Shown: positions 47,167-59,904 of the stretch, in pieces | Position numbering within the stretch: position 1 is the first letter of the stretch | How the letters are laid out: every line of letters begins with the position of its first letter | Made by a program: the position numbers and the translations under genes | Source of the DNA: Odiellus spinosus | Taxonomy: Eukaryota; Arthropoda; Arachnida; Opiliones; Phalangiidae | Assembly: GCA_963920705.1 (NCBI GenBank) | Contig: OY987226.1 | Coordinates: forward strand, 11,224,501 to 11,288,500 | DNA length: 64,000 nt | Direction of reading: 5' to 3' | Notes under the pieces: generated by a model | The model's database searches: none | Seen by the model: the letters and a program-made list of their open reading frames with translations, nothing else | Told to the model about the DNA's origin: nothing

Positions 47167-47506
47167 AGGGAGAATACAACCGAATAACAAGTGTTTTTTA
47201 TCGATTCATTATCATTTAAATAGGTCTAATCCACCAATAAATAAAATTACAAACAAATATTAAACTAGAAATTAATTTAAAATGGAGATCCTCAATTTCT
47301 TCGCATTGAAGGGTTATCGACCAATGAACAAAAGCCCGTCGTTAAGGCCAGATCTCTATGAGACTTCCAATAACATTCAATTGGTCGCTGATCCATCAAT
47401 GAATCCAGTAAAGCCTATTTAAGCAAGTTTTAAATTGGTGGATTAAGCCTATTTAAACGATAAGGAATTGATAAAAAATCACTGGTTGTTAGGTTGCATT
47501 CTCTAT
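47167..47506. mobile_element. TTAA-flanked fold-back transposon, copy 2 (340 bp)
   Basis: Flanked by TTAA at 47163-47166 and 47507-47510. The inverted arms start AGGGAGAATACAACC on the left and with a decayed ATAGAGAATGCAACC on the right, and run through TTTTTTATCGATTC, TTTAAATAGG and CTAATCCACC. The centre carries inverted GACCAAT/ATTGGTC. Same family as 45290-45825, without the nested insertion. Confidence 0.85.
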
Positions 47507-47510
47507 TTAA

Positions 47511-48779
47511 AGCAATTATTCTTATTTTTTTTATATATTGATAATTACTCATATCAAACATAAACATCACGAAATGTAGTATCTTCTTCACACTCACTTG
47601 ATTCTTTAGGATATACGGAAAGTTTTTATAGTAAGTGACAGAATGAGATTAATCTTAAGCAGCTATCTAGAAAGCAGAAGGAAACCACCGCTTCGTATAT
47701 ACCTTTAAGGCTTTTGGCTAAAATTTATCTTTTCATAAATTTCTCTTCTTTGTCTTTCATAAAATTCCATCATCATTTCAGTTTTTTTTTTTTTTTTTTT
47801 AAGATAAGAATTACGAGAGAGGAATTTTTCTATGGAATATAAAAATATCAAGAGGGTTTTCTTAGTCATGAATTACATATCTTAATATTAATTGGCGGAG
47901 TGTTACGCAATGGTCAAACGTCGTAGAGTAAAAAGTAGTCCATATTTTTTCGGTGGTAAACTTAGCTAACTTTATATTTGATGGTGTATGTGCATGTTTG
48001 AAACGAATTGAACATCGCGTGCCTAAGTTTGTTCATTTGAAAATTCCATTCGTTCAAAGTTACGCGCATTTTGTAACCTCATGATTTGTTACTTTATAGA
48101 TAGATGGTAGTCTAGGTTCGTACCTTCTGTGATCTCCGATTGCATCTATCTGTTAAGATACGAAAGAGAAATAGGGGGAGTGGTTTAACAATGACGTCGA
48201 CGCCACTTATGCTCCAAGAGGCCTATGATAACAAAAGATCTAGAGATAATTAACTATCTCTAAACCACATGCATGCCGCAAAGTCGTAGCCTCTCGTAAC
48301 CCTCCTATACTTATAACTCCCGTCCTTATAACTGTCTTTTTTCTTTACCTACTTAAGGGAAAAAGTAATGACCATTGGCTGGAATTAATTGGCGGGATTT
48401 TGGGCTTGGATTGCATGTGAGATTTTAGTTTTTATAAGGGCCTAGCTGAAGGGTCGTTCGTTCCTACTCCGCAGATTCTTGGAGCGTTAAAACTTACTCT
48501 GTCCTGAGATGGATATAGTATACCTATACTTTTAAGGTTTATTTTTAACTTTACCTGGGTTGCGAAGGGTTTTTATTTTTGAAGAGAAACGTGCCACGAG
48601 ATCTTTTTTGGAAAGGATGAATTTTGGAGGGAGGTTTTAATTAAAATTATTTTATATTCTTTTATTCGGTTTGAAAATCTTTATTAAATTTTATCCTAGA
48701 GTTTTTAGAAAGATATAGGACTGAATTATAATTTTATCTTAAATTAATTATTATTACCGATACTTAGTTGGTTGAAATA
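47511..48779. other. Intronic sequence without recognised genes
   Basis: AT-rich, with a T-run at 47783-47800. No features recognised. Confidence 0.45.
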
Positions 48780-49305
48780 AATGACCATTTAAGTTCTAAG
48801 AAATGTTTGGTCATTTGGTTTCTGAGAATTGACCTTTGGCTTTTATTGCGATTCGAAAGAATTGACCGTTGGCTTTTATTGCGTTTCAAAAGAATGACCA
48901 TTACGTTTCAAGGAATCTCCTTTGCAATTCAAATGAATGCCCTTTGAGTTTAATATGAATTACCTTATTATTTCTTGTGAATGACTTTGTATTATTTCAT
49001 GGGAATGACCTTGTATGGTTTCATTTGAGTGACCTTGTAGAGTTCACCTGAATGACCTTAGTATTTCGTAAAAGTAACTTTCGGATTTCACTTGAATGAC
49101 CTTTAAGTTTCAAATATAATCTTTAGCTTTCAAATGAACAACCATTAGGTTTCAAAACAATGATCTTTGGATTTCAAAACAATGCTCTTTCGGTTTCAAA
49201 AGAACGACCTTTGGGTTTCAAAACAAGGATCTTTCGTTTTCAGAGTAATGACCTTTGGTTTTCAAATGAATGGCCATTCGGTTTTATGGGAATAACCAAG
49301 TTTGG
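48780..49305. repeat. Diverged about 27-bp minisatellite
   Basis: About 19 degenerate copies of a unit like AATGACCTTTGGGTTTCAAA. The 70-codon frame at 49160-49372 is repeat-derived. Confidence 0.85.
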
Positions 49306-52047
49306 GCTCATAATACTTACTCTTTTGGTCGAAATTAACAATTTAATTTTGGGGTTCTTCTTTCAATACTAATATTTTCACATATTTTTCTCTTCTATCT
49401 CTGACAAAACACAACTTGTCCACGAAACATTGATTTGCACAAATTAATTATATAAATCGAAGCTTTCCCGCAAAAAACTCCCAAAAGAAGTCCTATATAT
49501 AAGTGTAGATAGGCGCGAAATAAAAAGGCGTTGTTGCGAGACTAATTCAAGCTGCTCTTTTTCAATATTTTAGTATCTTTTTTCTTCTTTCCTTCTAATT
49601 CCCTAAGGGACTGAATTTGTCTTTTTATCTTATCTGGCATGCAAGCAGCGCCTGGACTCTAATTAGAGAGCACCGTCTAGAACTAAGAGCCATGGATTAT
49701 TATTTTTTCCCTCTCCATGCCCTCTCTATAATATCTCTCGCTCTTTTTCTCTTCAAAGTCTTCTTCCTATATTATATCCGTTAAGAAATAAGCAATACAG
49801 CGGAAGCTTCGAAGTGGTTTTTTATTTAAACGCGATGCCCTTACTAGTCCAACATTGAACTTCATTTTATCTAATTCATTCGTGAATTAAAATATATTCC
49901 AATACGAGTTGACCATGACTACTTTCATTTCTATGGAAGTAAGTATATGAATGACCATCCGCCATAGATTTCTAAGTACTGACAAATAAAACTATTTGGA
50001 CTATAATAAGTATATCCACGGGTTTATTGTGACTAGAAAGTCTGGGGTATAAGGATGTGCCATCTCTGAATTTCTACAGTTTTTATTAAACCTATACTTT
50101 CACCTTCATTTTCTTAAAACAAATTTGAAACCTTTTTTTTTTTTTTGGAAATTTATTTTTTTACTAAATAACCCTTTTGTCTCCCAGTTTGGTTTAAAAA
50201 CATCAATTATATTCCAAAAATCATCCATCCCAAGTAAAACTACTCCAAAAAATACTATATTTAAAATCAAATAAAGTAACATCGAATTTTTGACATTCTA
50301 ATGACGACATATTTGGAAACCTCTATACTTTTATAATTGCCCGTGATAGATTTTAAATTTCGACCATGAGAGTATCTGAGCTAGGCCTAATACGGGTTTA
50401 AAACCTCCGCAGTTGCGCCAGCTAAGCCTAAATACTATTTAAAAACGACCATTGTTCGTGACGTAACTAGGAGACTGCCGAATTCAAATCTAAAAACTAT
50501 TCCAAAATTTTGACCGTTTTCCGCAGTTCATCGAGTGTTGCTAGTACCTTTGGAGGCAATTATAAAGTAGAAAGAAAGATATATGAGCTTTCAGTAGGAA
50601 CTAATCCGAACAGAACTCGACTCTAAGAACACTGAAATGAATTTAAAGCTGAGAAAGAGGAGTGAGATTTTTCTCTATTCCCTTTAGGGAGGTTTGTTCT
50701 ATCCTCGGTTTAATCTAGATCTGTTTGTAGTAAATTAAAACATAAAACATTCTCTTTTGAAGTCCTTAAGAGTTTTTAAAATAAAAAATATATATATTCT
50801 AATTTTAAACTGGAACAATATATCGTTCCTGAACACTACATTTATTTCCCTGCGTAATTTAACAATGTAAATTAAATTTTGCACAGCATTTACTTATTTA
50901 CAAACCACGCTTAAAAAGTAGAAATACTTGAAAGAAAATTAAAGCCTTAAGAAAATGACTGAACAGGTGAAATCATTATGTAATTCGCTCTTTCTAATCT
51001 CTTTATTTGCCCTAATATACAGTTTTATTCGGGTTATCTTTTGCATTAGATCGTTGCACCATGGTTACACAGTAATAAAGATGAAAGGAAGTCGGACACT
51101 CCCATTTTTGTCGCCTTTACACGTCGTTAGGGGGCACTACGCTCTTCCTGGGTATACTGTGGAGGGGAATTCTTAAAATCACCCTCAACCTACCCTAATT
51201 TCCTATATCTTACGATGCCTTCACAATTAAGCGTCTTTGTTTGGTTTTTTTTCTCTTGAACAATAAGAAATCATAATAGTCTAGAACAAGATGGCTAGAC
51301 TCATAGAATACTTACACCTTTTACGGTCGTAAACAATGGGGTTTCATTTTGTGCTCCCAACTTTTATCTTTTCTCAAATCGATTTGATTCGATTTCTTGA
51401 TACTGCTTTTGGGAAACAGTTTCATACCGATAAATAAAGCTACAATAAATCGATTTATAAAGATAATGCGTGAACACATGACGCTTAAAACGATTCCTGG
51501 CGATTTGTATATCGGTTTGACTTTACTATTATTTTTTGCGAAATAGTGCGCAATTACTTGACAATAGTTCTAATTCATTTTTTGAACAAGAATTCATTTA
51601 AAAAAGTGTTTCACAGTTGGCTGGCAGATAGAAGGTGCAGTTAAAAGACAGATAAAAACGTTATGTAAATAACTTTACTTCTGCTAAGCGCTTAATGGCT
51701 TTCTGTTTCTTGTAGTTAGATTAAAAAAACGGTTTATCCGTTAAAAACTATCAGTTTTATCTGTGAATCGAAATGATATCTGGCCGAAATTGGGAGCACT
51801 ATTTACCGGAAACATATTTTGTATTCAAACTCAGTTTTGGATCTTGAAGTTTTTGACTCTCGTTCTTGGGTGTGAACCTTGTGTTGGCACCTTTAGTCAC
51901 CGTCCTTTGAGAGTTACTCTAGAAATCTGATAAATTATTCATGGACACGTTCAAAAGAAACACTACGTCAAAGTTTCCGTTTTGTTTATCCAGGTATCGG
52001 TGTTTCAGAGAAAATTACCGCGCGGCTCCGTACGTACCTGAATATTC

Positions 52048-52083
<36 letters not shown>

Positions 52084-52499
52084 CGCTATTTTAGTAAAGT
52101 GTTCTTCCCTCCCATTTGTTTTTATGAAAAGTGGAAAGATTGACGTTAAACCTTTTCGTGCCATAGGTATATCTCTTTTTGTTCTTAAAGTATTTGGAGG
52201 GTTAATAGACTCAAATTTGGATCGATTTGAACGAATACACTATCATCGTTCTATACGTTGAACATTAGTACATTACAACGAATACATTATTCATATAGGC
52301 CTACATTCCACCTGGAGTGCTCGAATTTACAGCACGCGTCAAACTTGGCTCCCTGTTTTTAATTCAATAAATTACAAAGATAATGGATGGCATTGGTTTG
52401 TGCGCGCTGTCAACTCGAGGTGGAATTAGAGAATATTTGGAAAATTTTTATTAAAATATGCACACTGGGTTTTAGCAAAAGGAAATGATAGGAAAAAAA
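49306..52499. other. Intronic sequence without recognised genes
   Basis: AT-rich. A run of about 33 T at 52051-52083 and shorter T-runs near 50130. A similar segment (GCTARGCCTAA...TTTAAAA) appears twice near 50380 and 50430. No gene-like frame. Confidence 0.4.
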
Positions 52500-52840
52500 T
52501 TACAATAATCTAGCCAATTAAATTGTAGTAATTTAAGTCTAGGAAATTGTATTGACGGAAGTCTGGGCAGTTAAATTGTAATTAAATTTTTGATAATAGG
52601 GCCAATTAAATTGTTGGCAATATATCCAATTTTATTGTTTGAAATCTGTCCTTTTCTAAAAAAATTATTGTTTTGAATCTGACCAATTTATTTGATAGGA
52701 TCTGGACAATTAAATTATCGGGAATCTGGCCTATTAAATTGTTGAGAATCTAGCCAATTAAATTGTTGGGAATCTGGCTAATAATGGTTAAGAATTAGGC
52801 CAATAAAATTATTGGGAATCTTTAATTAAATTCTTGAGAA
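52500..52840. repeat. Diverged about 24-bp minisatellite
   Basis: About twelve imperfect copies of CCAATTAAATTGTTGGGAAT plus CTGG, best preserved at 52690-52780. Confidence 0.85.
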
Positions 52841-54902
52841 TTTTCAAAGAGTCGGCGTTTTGTTGGTGCAATAACCGTATTCCAGTACGTAGGAAGGTTA
52901 ACTGATAGCCATATTTCGGTCCTTATCTTTAGAGTCCTGTGTCGGGCTCGGGCCCTTGGCATTTTCTTAATCTGCCTGGCTAAAACGGGGCCTTAATTTT
53001 AGGACCCATCTTTATTTGGCAGTTTTGATTAATTTTCGTACAAAGATCGCGTCGTTTAATTTTTGAAAGCCCTGTAAATGTTATTAATTTTATTTTGAAA
53101 AATGGGTAAAAACTCTTGACACAAATAATATTTTCAAGTACGAGTGTTGAACGACTGTATATAGTCGAAGTTTATATAGGTGTTTAAACAATTTTCACTT
53201 CATACCATTATTAATGTTGTGTACTTAAAGTTGATATTATAGTCTCTGAATCGTTCTCCAGTCAGGCGCTACGTGACCAGAATGACTCCAGCTACACGTC
53301 ACATTTACTATTAACGCTACCCCCATCGAAACTTCTAAGAATTCGCTAGCTCTATTTTAAGAAAAGTATATATTTCTATGCTCTATGTAGCTCTTCGTTT
53401 TTAGCTTCCCTTATTTTGATCTAGTGAGCAAAACCTTTGCATTTTAGGTTAATGTATTAATAAAAGAAGCCCAAACCTTAAATTTTTCCATGTAGCAATG
53501 TTTGTCTTCGGACACTAATAACACTAAACCTTAAAAGCGAAGCTGACGCGAATTGATACACAATTATAAACCTTATTGGGAAAAAGTAGTCACTGCAAAC
53601 TAACTTTGAGCACGGCCAACTTAGACGAGCTATTGGGTATGGTCATTTTTATCCAATAGGAGTAATCTAAACTCACGGTCATGCTTTGAAACAATTTTGG
53701 GCTCGCTCCCTTTAATAACTTGCGTATTTAAATAAATTGTAAGATAGCAAGTTCTCTAACCAAGAAGAAGAATCGAAAGACACAAATTAAGGATTAGAGA
53801 CCGTTTTTAATTTTGAAAAGGGGGGACTAAAACGAGCAGTACAACAACATACATGTCTACAATCTTTCCATGGCGAATGAAAACTGGTCAGTGTGCAGCG
53901 TTTTTTCGAAATCAAATTAATTTCTAACTACCCTTTTGGCAAAGTTAGTGAATTCAAGAACACATTATGGTTCAGGCTCATAATAAGTGTTAGCCCTTGC
54001 CTTGAAGTAGAATTTGGGGGCTCTTAAAATTAGAAAACTAGACTCAAATGGCCTCCATAAAAGGTAATTTAGTAATATCAGTCCCCCTTAATCCGACTAT
54101 TAATAGAAGCTATTAACGTTTTACCATTTTGGTATCATAACAATTACGCTTTAAAATACCTTCAACATGTCCTGATCTCCAGAGCACTTAGCAAACATAT
54201 TCTCTTCTTTCACGAGGCAGATCGTTCCCATTTTAATATAATACGAATATAAACATTCCAGTAAAAGTTACTCTTCATTCATTAGGACCTAAACACGGTT
54301 TCGCCCGAATACAGACCCCTCTGTACGCTAACAAGTACGACGCAAACGCAAACGATGGATGAATATTATTTGTCAGCCCTGAACCATTAATTATAAACAG
54401 AGTTAAATTATTTATTTCGATAGAAAGCATACTTTCCAGCCATAAATTTTCGGTTTACCATACTCTTTTCTATTTAAGAATATATCTTCGGCATTTTGGG
54501 TTGTTTGAAATATTATATTTACGTCTTAGCAGATATGAACCTCGAGAAAATGTAAATATGGTTTTCTCAATCTTGTTTTGGCCTTTTGAGTTAAATCGGT
54601 TATTTCATTTTCAACGAGGAAACCCCCCGAAAAATGTATCGCGTGTTCTAATCTATTAAGCGAGGCCTGGTCATTTGTTTCTCTTACGAAAGAAAAACCC
54701 CTTATAGTTCTCTATATATCGTATATTATACTCTTTCTTGATATATAAACGTTTATACTCTAGGACTTATCGTCATTTCACCAAATAAGAAGTATTCTTT
54801 CATATAGGCCTATAATTTTAACACCGGTAACCTTTGATGGGGTAGACTTATACTATAATCATGGCAAGATTAAGTAACGCCGTTTTGTAATGGTACAACT
54901 CA
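52841..54902. other. Intronic sequence without recognised genes
   Basis: AT-rich DNA. Nothing recognised. Confidence 0.4.
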
Positions 54903-54940
54903 GGGCCGGATTAAAAGGAGACCAGGGGCCAAATACCCCA
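54903..54940. mobile_element. hAT-like terminus, truncated
   Basis: CAGGGCCGGATTAAAAGGAG matches the common CAGGGCCGGATT end of hAT elements. I could not find the complementary end in the next several hundred bases, so only one end remains. Confidence 0.4.
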
Positions 54941-55728
54941 CGCGCAAGGTTTAATAATTAAAATTATTAAAGTCTTTCCCCTGAGCAAGGGCGCAATGAA
55001 TGTTGGATCGAGTTCAGTTGTCAAAAGAAAGGCGCGTATCATCTTGTCCTCAGTCGCCAAATATCTTAATCAGGCCCATACCATAGCAGAAAGAATGAGT
55101 ACCGAATGAGGTCATGTAATGACTCCAGAAGCTTGAAATACTTGATTGAAAACGAGTGAAATCCGCGCTTCAGTGTAAGAAAATAGTTCCGGAAGAGATC
55201 ATGGAACTATTTTGACGTGAGTAAAAAGGTGTCTCAATCCGCCTAGTTTTACGGCCAAACTTTGTTGTTTACTGCGTTTCATTCCTCCTCAAGTGGATTT
55301 CTTATAAACTCCTGGTAATAGTTATCGGCTGCAGTTTTAATTAACCAATTGTTTGTTTTCTATCTGTTTAGTAATGAAATAATTTAAATATAAAATGATT
55401 TAATTTTTGGAGTCCCTAACCCTTTGAAACGCGAACTTTTATGTTCTTTTATAGTTTAACTTCATTCCGCTTCGTTACGTGAACGAATTTAATAGAAGGT
55501 CTCATACATAACTTAAGACATAAAAGAGAATTTTATTGCAATGTACGCGGGTAAAACCGTTTAACGTATATATACCCGTACAGTTTTCTATAGAATTCTA
55601 AAAGTCTTTGTGAAAAGAAAGATAGAAAGACACCTCGAAGGGGCAATAAAGGATCTTGTTAAAAACGCTTGTTAGTGCCGTTTTTTGGCCCCCCCTCGTT
55701 AAGAAAACTGTTTGTTTTATATATATAT

Positions 55729-56390
55729 ATATTAGATATAAACCAGTTGGGCAGCCGCCCACCTAGAAGGGAGGGCTATTTGTGACAGATATTACAACTC
55801 AGAATGGACAGATATTAAATTACATCTGGCAATGGACAGATATATAAGTTTTATTACAACTCAGAATGGGCAGATATTAAATTACATCTTTCGATGGACA
55901 AATATAATTTTTTATTACAACTTGGAATGGCCAGATATTAAATTTTCAAATCAGTGCAATTCAGCCAAACCTTTCACAAATAACTCTGCCCTTTATTTTA
56001 GTCATTCTGAATTTGTTGTACTGTCTTTTGTAACAAACATTTTTTTTTGGTGAAAGGAACTATGAAATAAAAATTTAAATCATCTTGTGACATACTACGA
56101 TATGAAACAGAAAATATTTATTTCAAAGGGCAGAGTTATTTGTGAAAGGTTTGGCTGAATTGCACTGATTTGAAAATTTAATATCTGGCCATTCCAAGTT
56201 GTAATAAAAAATTATATTTGTCCATCGAAAGATGTAATTTAATATCTGCCCATTCTGAGTTGTAATAAAACTTATATATCTGTCCATTGCCAGATGTAAT
56301 TTAATATCTGTCCATTCTGAGTTGTAATATCTGTCACAAATAGCCCTCCCTTCTAGGTGGGCGGCTGCCCAACTGGTTTATATCTAATAT
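55729..56390. mobile_element. Fold-back element with 266-bp inverted arms
   Basis: Arms 55729-55994 and 56125-56390 are reverse complements over 266 bp with no mismatch seen, around a 130-bp spacer. Each arm contains alternating ACAACTCAGAATGGACAG and GATATTAAATTACATCT subrepeats (period about 60 bp) and a GGGCAGCCGCCC palindrome near the outer end. The left end runs into an (AT)n tract, so no target duplication can be read. No coding capacity. Confidence 0.9.
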
Positions 56391-56685
56391 CTGTCCCTTT
56401 AAAGAAACTCGTGTGATAAAAAGCATTCAAAAAATATTGAACGATGTTTGCATGCGCACCAAATTCAAATATCAGTTTCATTATCTATTCAAAAAGCGCG
56501 GATATCTTCTTAAAATAAGATTGTTACAAATTTAAAATATTAAAAAAATCCACTTTCATATCCCTTTAAAACATGCGCTTCCTTATCCCTTTTCAAGGCT
56601 TTTAGAAACCTTGGGCCCAAGGGTGGCTGAATCGGGCAACTCGTTTCAACAATTTTTTTCCTCTCTCGTTTCCCAGCGAGGTATG
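56391..56685. other. Short spacer within the DNA-transposon cluster
   Basis: AT-rich; no feature recognised. Confidence 0.4.
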
Positions 56686-58058
56686 ACGTCATCACGAGCC
56701 CTCCGCACCGCGCGTTTTTCGAAAAAGAGCCTTGCTTATGTGTTATTTAATTATTGAAACAATTTTTTCTTTTTGATTGGCTATTATTCTGGGGTTTTAT
56801 AAATTTACAACACTTTTAAAACTTTAAAATCTTTATTTATTATCACTAATTTAATAACAGGAACTTATCACAAAGTTATGAGATCCATTTTAAACATTTT
56901 TGTAATAAAACAGTAGGGTATCACTTAAGTTTATGTTATAATTTTTTTCATCTTTTTGGTCTTTTTCCTAGAATTGTCATCACATTCTTTAGATTTAGGA
57001 ACTGATTTAATACTATTCAAATATTTCATTCTTATACAAATTCTAATCTTTACAAAACTTTGAATAATTTCAATAGGAACGAGACCATTTTCTTGAAAGA
57101 TTTTTTGACTTATGTTTTTTACAATATTGCATTCATTAGTTAACAGTTTATTAGGCAAATATTTTAGGAATACCTGGTCAAATTTTTTAATTTCCTGAAA
57201 AAAAAAATTAGAAGGCACTGTGTATCCACCGTACGACAAAAACTTTGCCCACGATGGTAAAGTATAGTTATGATCTTTCTTTTCCTTATCTACTAGATCT
57301 AAATTAGGATAACTCTTACAGTGCTTTTTGCTACCCAACCCGCAAGGTACTCTAACCCATTCTCTTCTAATTTAGTGTATTCATTTTCTAGTATTTCACC
57401 GTCATTTACATCATTGGGTCTTTTAACATTAGCGGCTGACTTGGAAATATAAATATTGTTACTATTCAATAATGAAGAACTCGCACCAAGAGGTTGCATT
57501 GGTTGTGCCTTCTGGGGACTTCTTACTTTAATTTCACTTGATTTAGAAAAATCAAAAGTGTCCGGTTCAGGATCTACTAGCGTCTCGTTTTCTAAATTAG
57601 GGGATTTAAGAGCTTTCGATACTAAATACTCATCACAGTTTTGGTCAATAGTATTGCAATTATTACTTAATATTCCTGGATTTTTCCCCATTATTATCAC
57701 GCGAATCCTACTAAGGGCATTAATATAAATAGATAAGATATTAGAAGAGGTATTAGAATATCTGATAATAATAAGATCTTGTACAGATACTACAAAATTC
57801 GATTACACCATGCCTGTATGTTATGCCTTGCCTCCACCATGTAGTTATATCTTGGTTTACGAATGGTATTTGTGTTAAAACCATTCATTACATTATCCTT
57901 CCTATCCGAACAAAATCTGAACTTGGAAAAAATGACAAACTATTAACTTACTAATTATTATCCAAATTCTTCAGCCTGGAACAGGCAGAGAGCCTAAAAC
58001 AAATGGCTTCCCGCGTAAACCGTAAAAGTTGTCTGCTTCAGAGGGCTCGTGATGACGT
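56686..58058 (-). mobile_element. P-like DNA transposon remnant (about 1.37 kb)
   Basis: Bounded by an 18-bp perfect inverted repeat ACGTCATCACGAGCCCTC (56686-56703) and its complement (58041-58058), and contains a broken P-like transposase end on the minus strand. No exact 8-bp target duplication was found outside these repeats, so they may be subterminal or the flanks may have decayed. The element is too short to encode a full transposase. Confidence 0.65.
56931..57728 (-). pseudogene. P-element/THAP9-like transposase, C-terminal fragment, frameshifted
   Basis: Two overlapping minus-strand frames carry consecutive parts of one protein. The upstream frame (57299-57728) includes a GKNPGILSNN-like segment, a low-complexity Ser/Asn linker and GLEYLAGWVA. 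The downstream frame (56931-57338) continues with KSYPNLDL, SWAKFLSYGGYTVPS, EIKKFDQVF, NIVK and a basic tail. The order EYLAGW / PNL / LSYGG-TVPS / EIIQSFVKIRICIRMKYLN is that of the C-terminal region of P-type transposases such as THAP9 relatives. The frame breaks in an A-run around 57321-57325, apparently by loss of one base. The THAP DNA-binding domain and most of the catalytic core are missing, so it cannot be active. Assignment rests on remembered family motifs. Confidence 0.72.
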
Positions 58059-58158
58059 TAAAAAACAGCCAATGAAAAATCGTTAAAAGTTGAAGAGTAA
58101 ACGCGCCCGATTAGCCAACCTATTATAGCAAAATATTTCCACGAACCTTGCCTTGGGC

Positions 58159-58451
58159 CAGGCTGGGAAATAAGGATTATTTTTAAACTGGACTTGTGGC
58201 CAGTAGAGCCCAAGCAGTTTTATTAAAAAACTGGACATTGGCCAGTTACAATTTTCACGAGCTTGACTATCTGTCATTATGACGTAGGACTATGACGTCA
58301 CTATGACGTAGGATAAGAAACAAAACAAAATTTTGGAATTAATTAACTGGCCACAAGGCCAGTAGACCCCCAAGCATTTAATTTTTAAACTGGCCCAGCT
58401 AATTTTTAAACTGGACTTTTGTCCAGTAAAACCGCCTTATTTCCCAGCCTG
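58159..58451. mobile_element. hAT-type MITE, 293 bp, 8-bp TSD
   Basis: Perfect 17-bp terminal inverted repeats CAGGCTGGGAAATAAGG are flanked by the exact TSD CCTTGGGC at 58151-58158 and 58452-58459. The interior has four AACTGGAC...GTCCAGT or GGCCAGT motifs in both orientations and a TATGACGTAGGA tandem near 58278-58312. Related to the 17600 element by its inner motif and GGAAATAAG terminus. Confidence 0.93.
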
Positions 58452-58459
58452 CCTTGGGC

Positions 58460-59904
58460 CTCTTGCCCTCTTCCTTCTCCGAGCATTGAGTGGCGCCTTC
58501 TAACTTTAGTCATAATTTAAATAATTAAATTTATTTTGAATTTATAATTTTATTTAAATAGCATATTATAATATTCGAAGACGAATGATATTTTATTATA
58601 TAATTTATTTAAACAATTAAAGTTAAAAAAAAAATATGGTAAAACAAATATAGTAAAACATTAGCTTAACGCCGCTGGGCGCTGGCTGTGCTTGATAGCG
58701 GTAGTATCGAGTTTGTTCCACTAAGCCTTTGTATAACAAAATTAAACGTGATGTTACGGTATATTAAAGGCCAAATGGAAAAAATAACTTGTAAAATGCA
58801 CAATTCCCACATTTTAAAATGGAAATAAACAAAAATAACACCCTTACTTAGGTATTTTGGTAAAGATATTATAATTTAAAGTAGGAAAGGCGAGAAAAAT
58901 GATGGCGTCAGGACGATAGCTTTCCGCGGCTCTCTGGCTTATTCCACTTACTAAATTCAGTGGGTATAAAGCTAAAGGGGTGTTTTTTTCCCCATCCCAG
59001 AATAAATGTAGGGAGCGGAGGTCGTCTTTCAGCGCGCAGTGTAGTTTCAATCTGCTTGTTTAGCCCGGCTGTGATTCGTTTTTGTTAGAGCCACGTGAAA
59101 TTTCAATGCGAACAAAGTTACCGTCTCGGTATTTGGGGACGGTTTGTAGGAGGTAGGCTCCCGTAGTAATGGTGGGTTATTGAAGAGTAGGAGGTTCCTT
59201 GAGTGTCGGCGCCTTTCACGCTACCAGTTTTATTAATGAGAGGGCGTAACCTCGGTACGTGATTCGTCACTTGGAAAGTGATGAACAGAATAGAATTCTC
59301 CTGATTCTCCTCATCCTCCTCATTCTCCTCCTCTCCCAAAACTCAATCTCTAAGAGAGACAAACTTTGCTGGGATTTTGGCACTATCACAAATAGCAAGT
59401 GTTTCGCTCTGGCGAGGAAACACTAATATTTTTTTTTTCAAACATATATTTTTTTTCCGAATTTTTTATCATGGAATTTCTTTTTGTCGACACTATCGTT
59501 AAAATAACAATGTTACAAGCTTGAAATGGCTTTAATTTGGTTTGAAGAAACTGTAGTTTTCTTTGTGGGAATTATGTTTTTTTTACAGTGTTCATATATA
59601 TATATATATATAATTTTTCTTTCCAAAAGTGTCAATGTGTTCTTTTTTGTTAAGTGGGTTGGCGTATGGGTAGGTCACTTTCCGAATGAAACTTTTATAA
59701 CCACGCATACCGTCACGGCCCGAGTATCTTTATGCCATCAAAAACCAAGTTTTTTTTATATCTATATCTTTTGTAAAGGGAGAGTGAACAGAAACTTTAA
59801 TTTAAAGGTAGAATGGAGCACGACTACAAGTGATTCTATGTCGATTCTTTGTAGTTTAATTGGCTCTAATCCGCGCTGGTAAATTACGTCTAGGTTCATT
59901 CAAA
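58460..59904. other. Intronic sequence with a GC-richer patch and a CTCCTCATT microsatellite
   Basis: Positions 58880-59340 are GC-richer. An imperfect CTCCTSATTCTCCT repeat at about 59298-59335 gives an acidic peptide on the minus strand (59118-59339), which lacks an ATG. An (AT)n run lies near 59597. No gene assigned. Confidence 0.4.
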
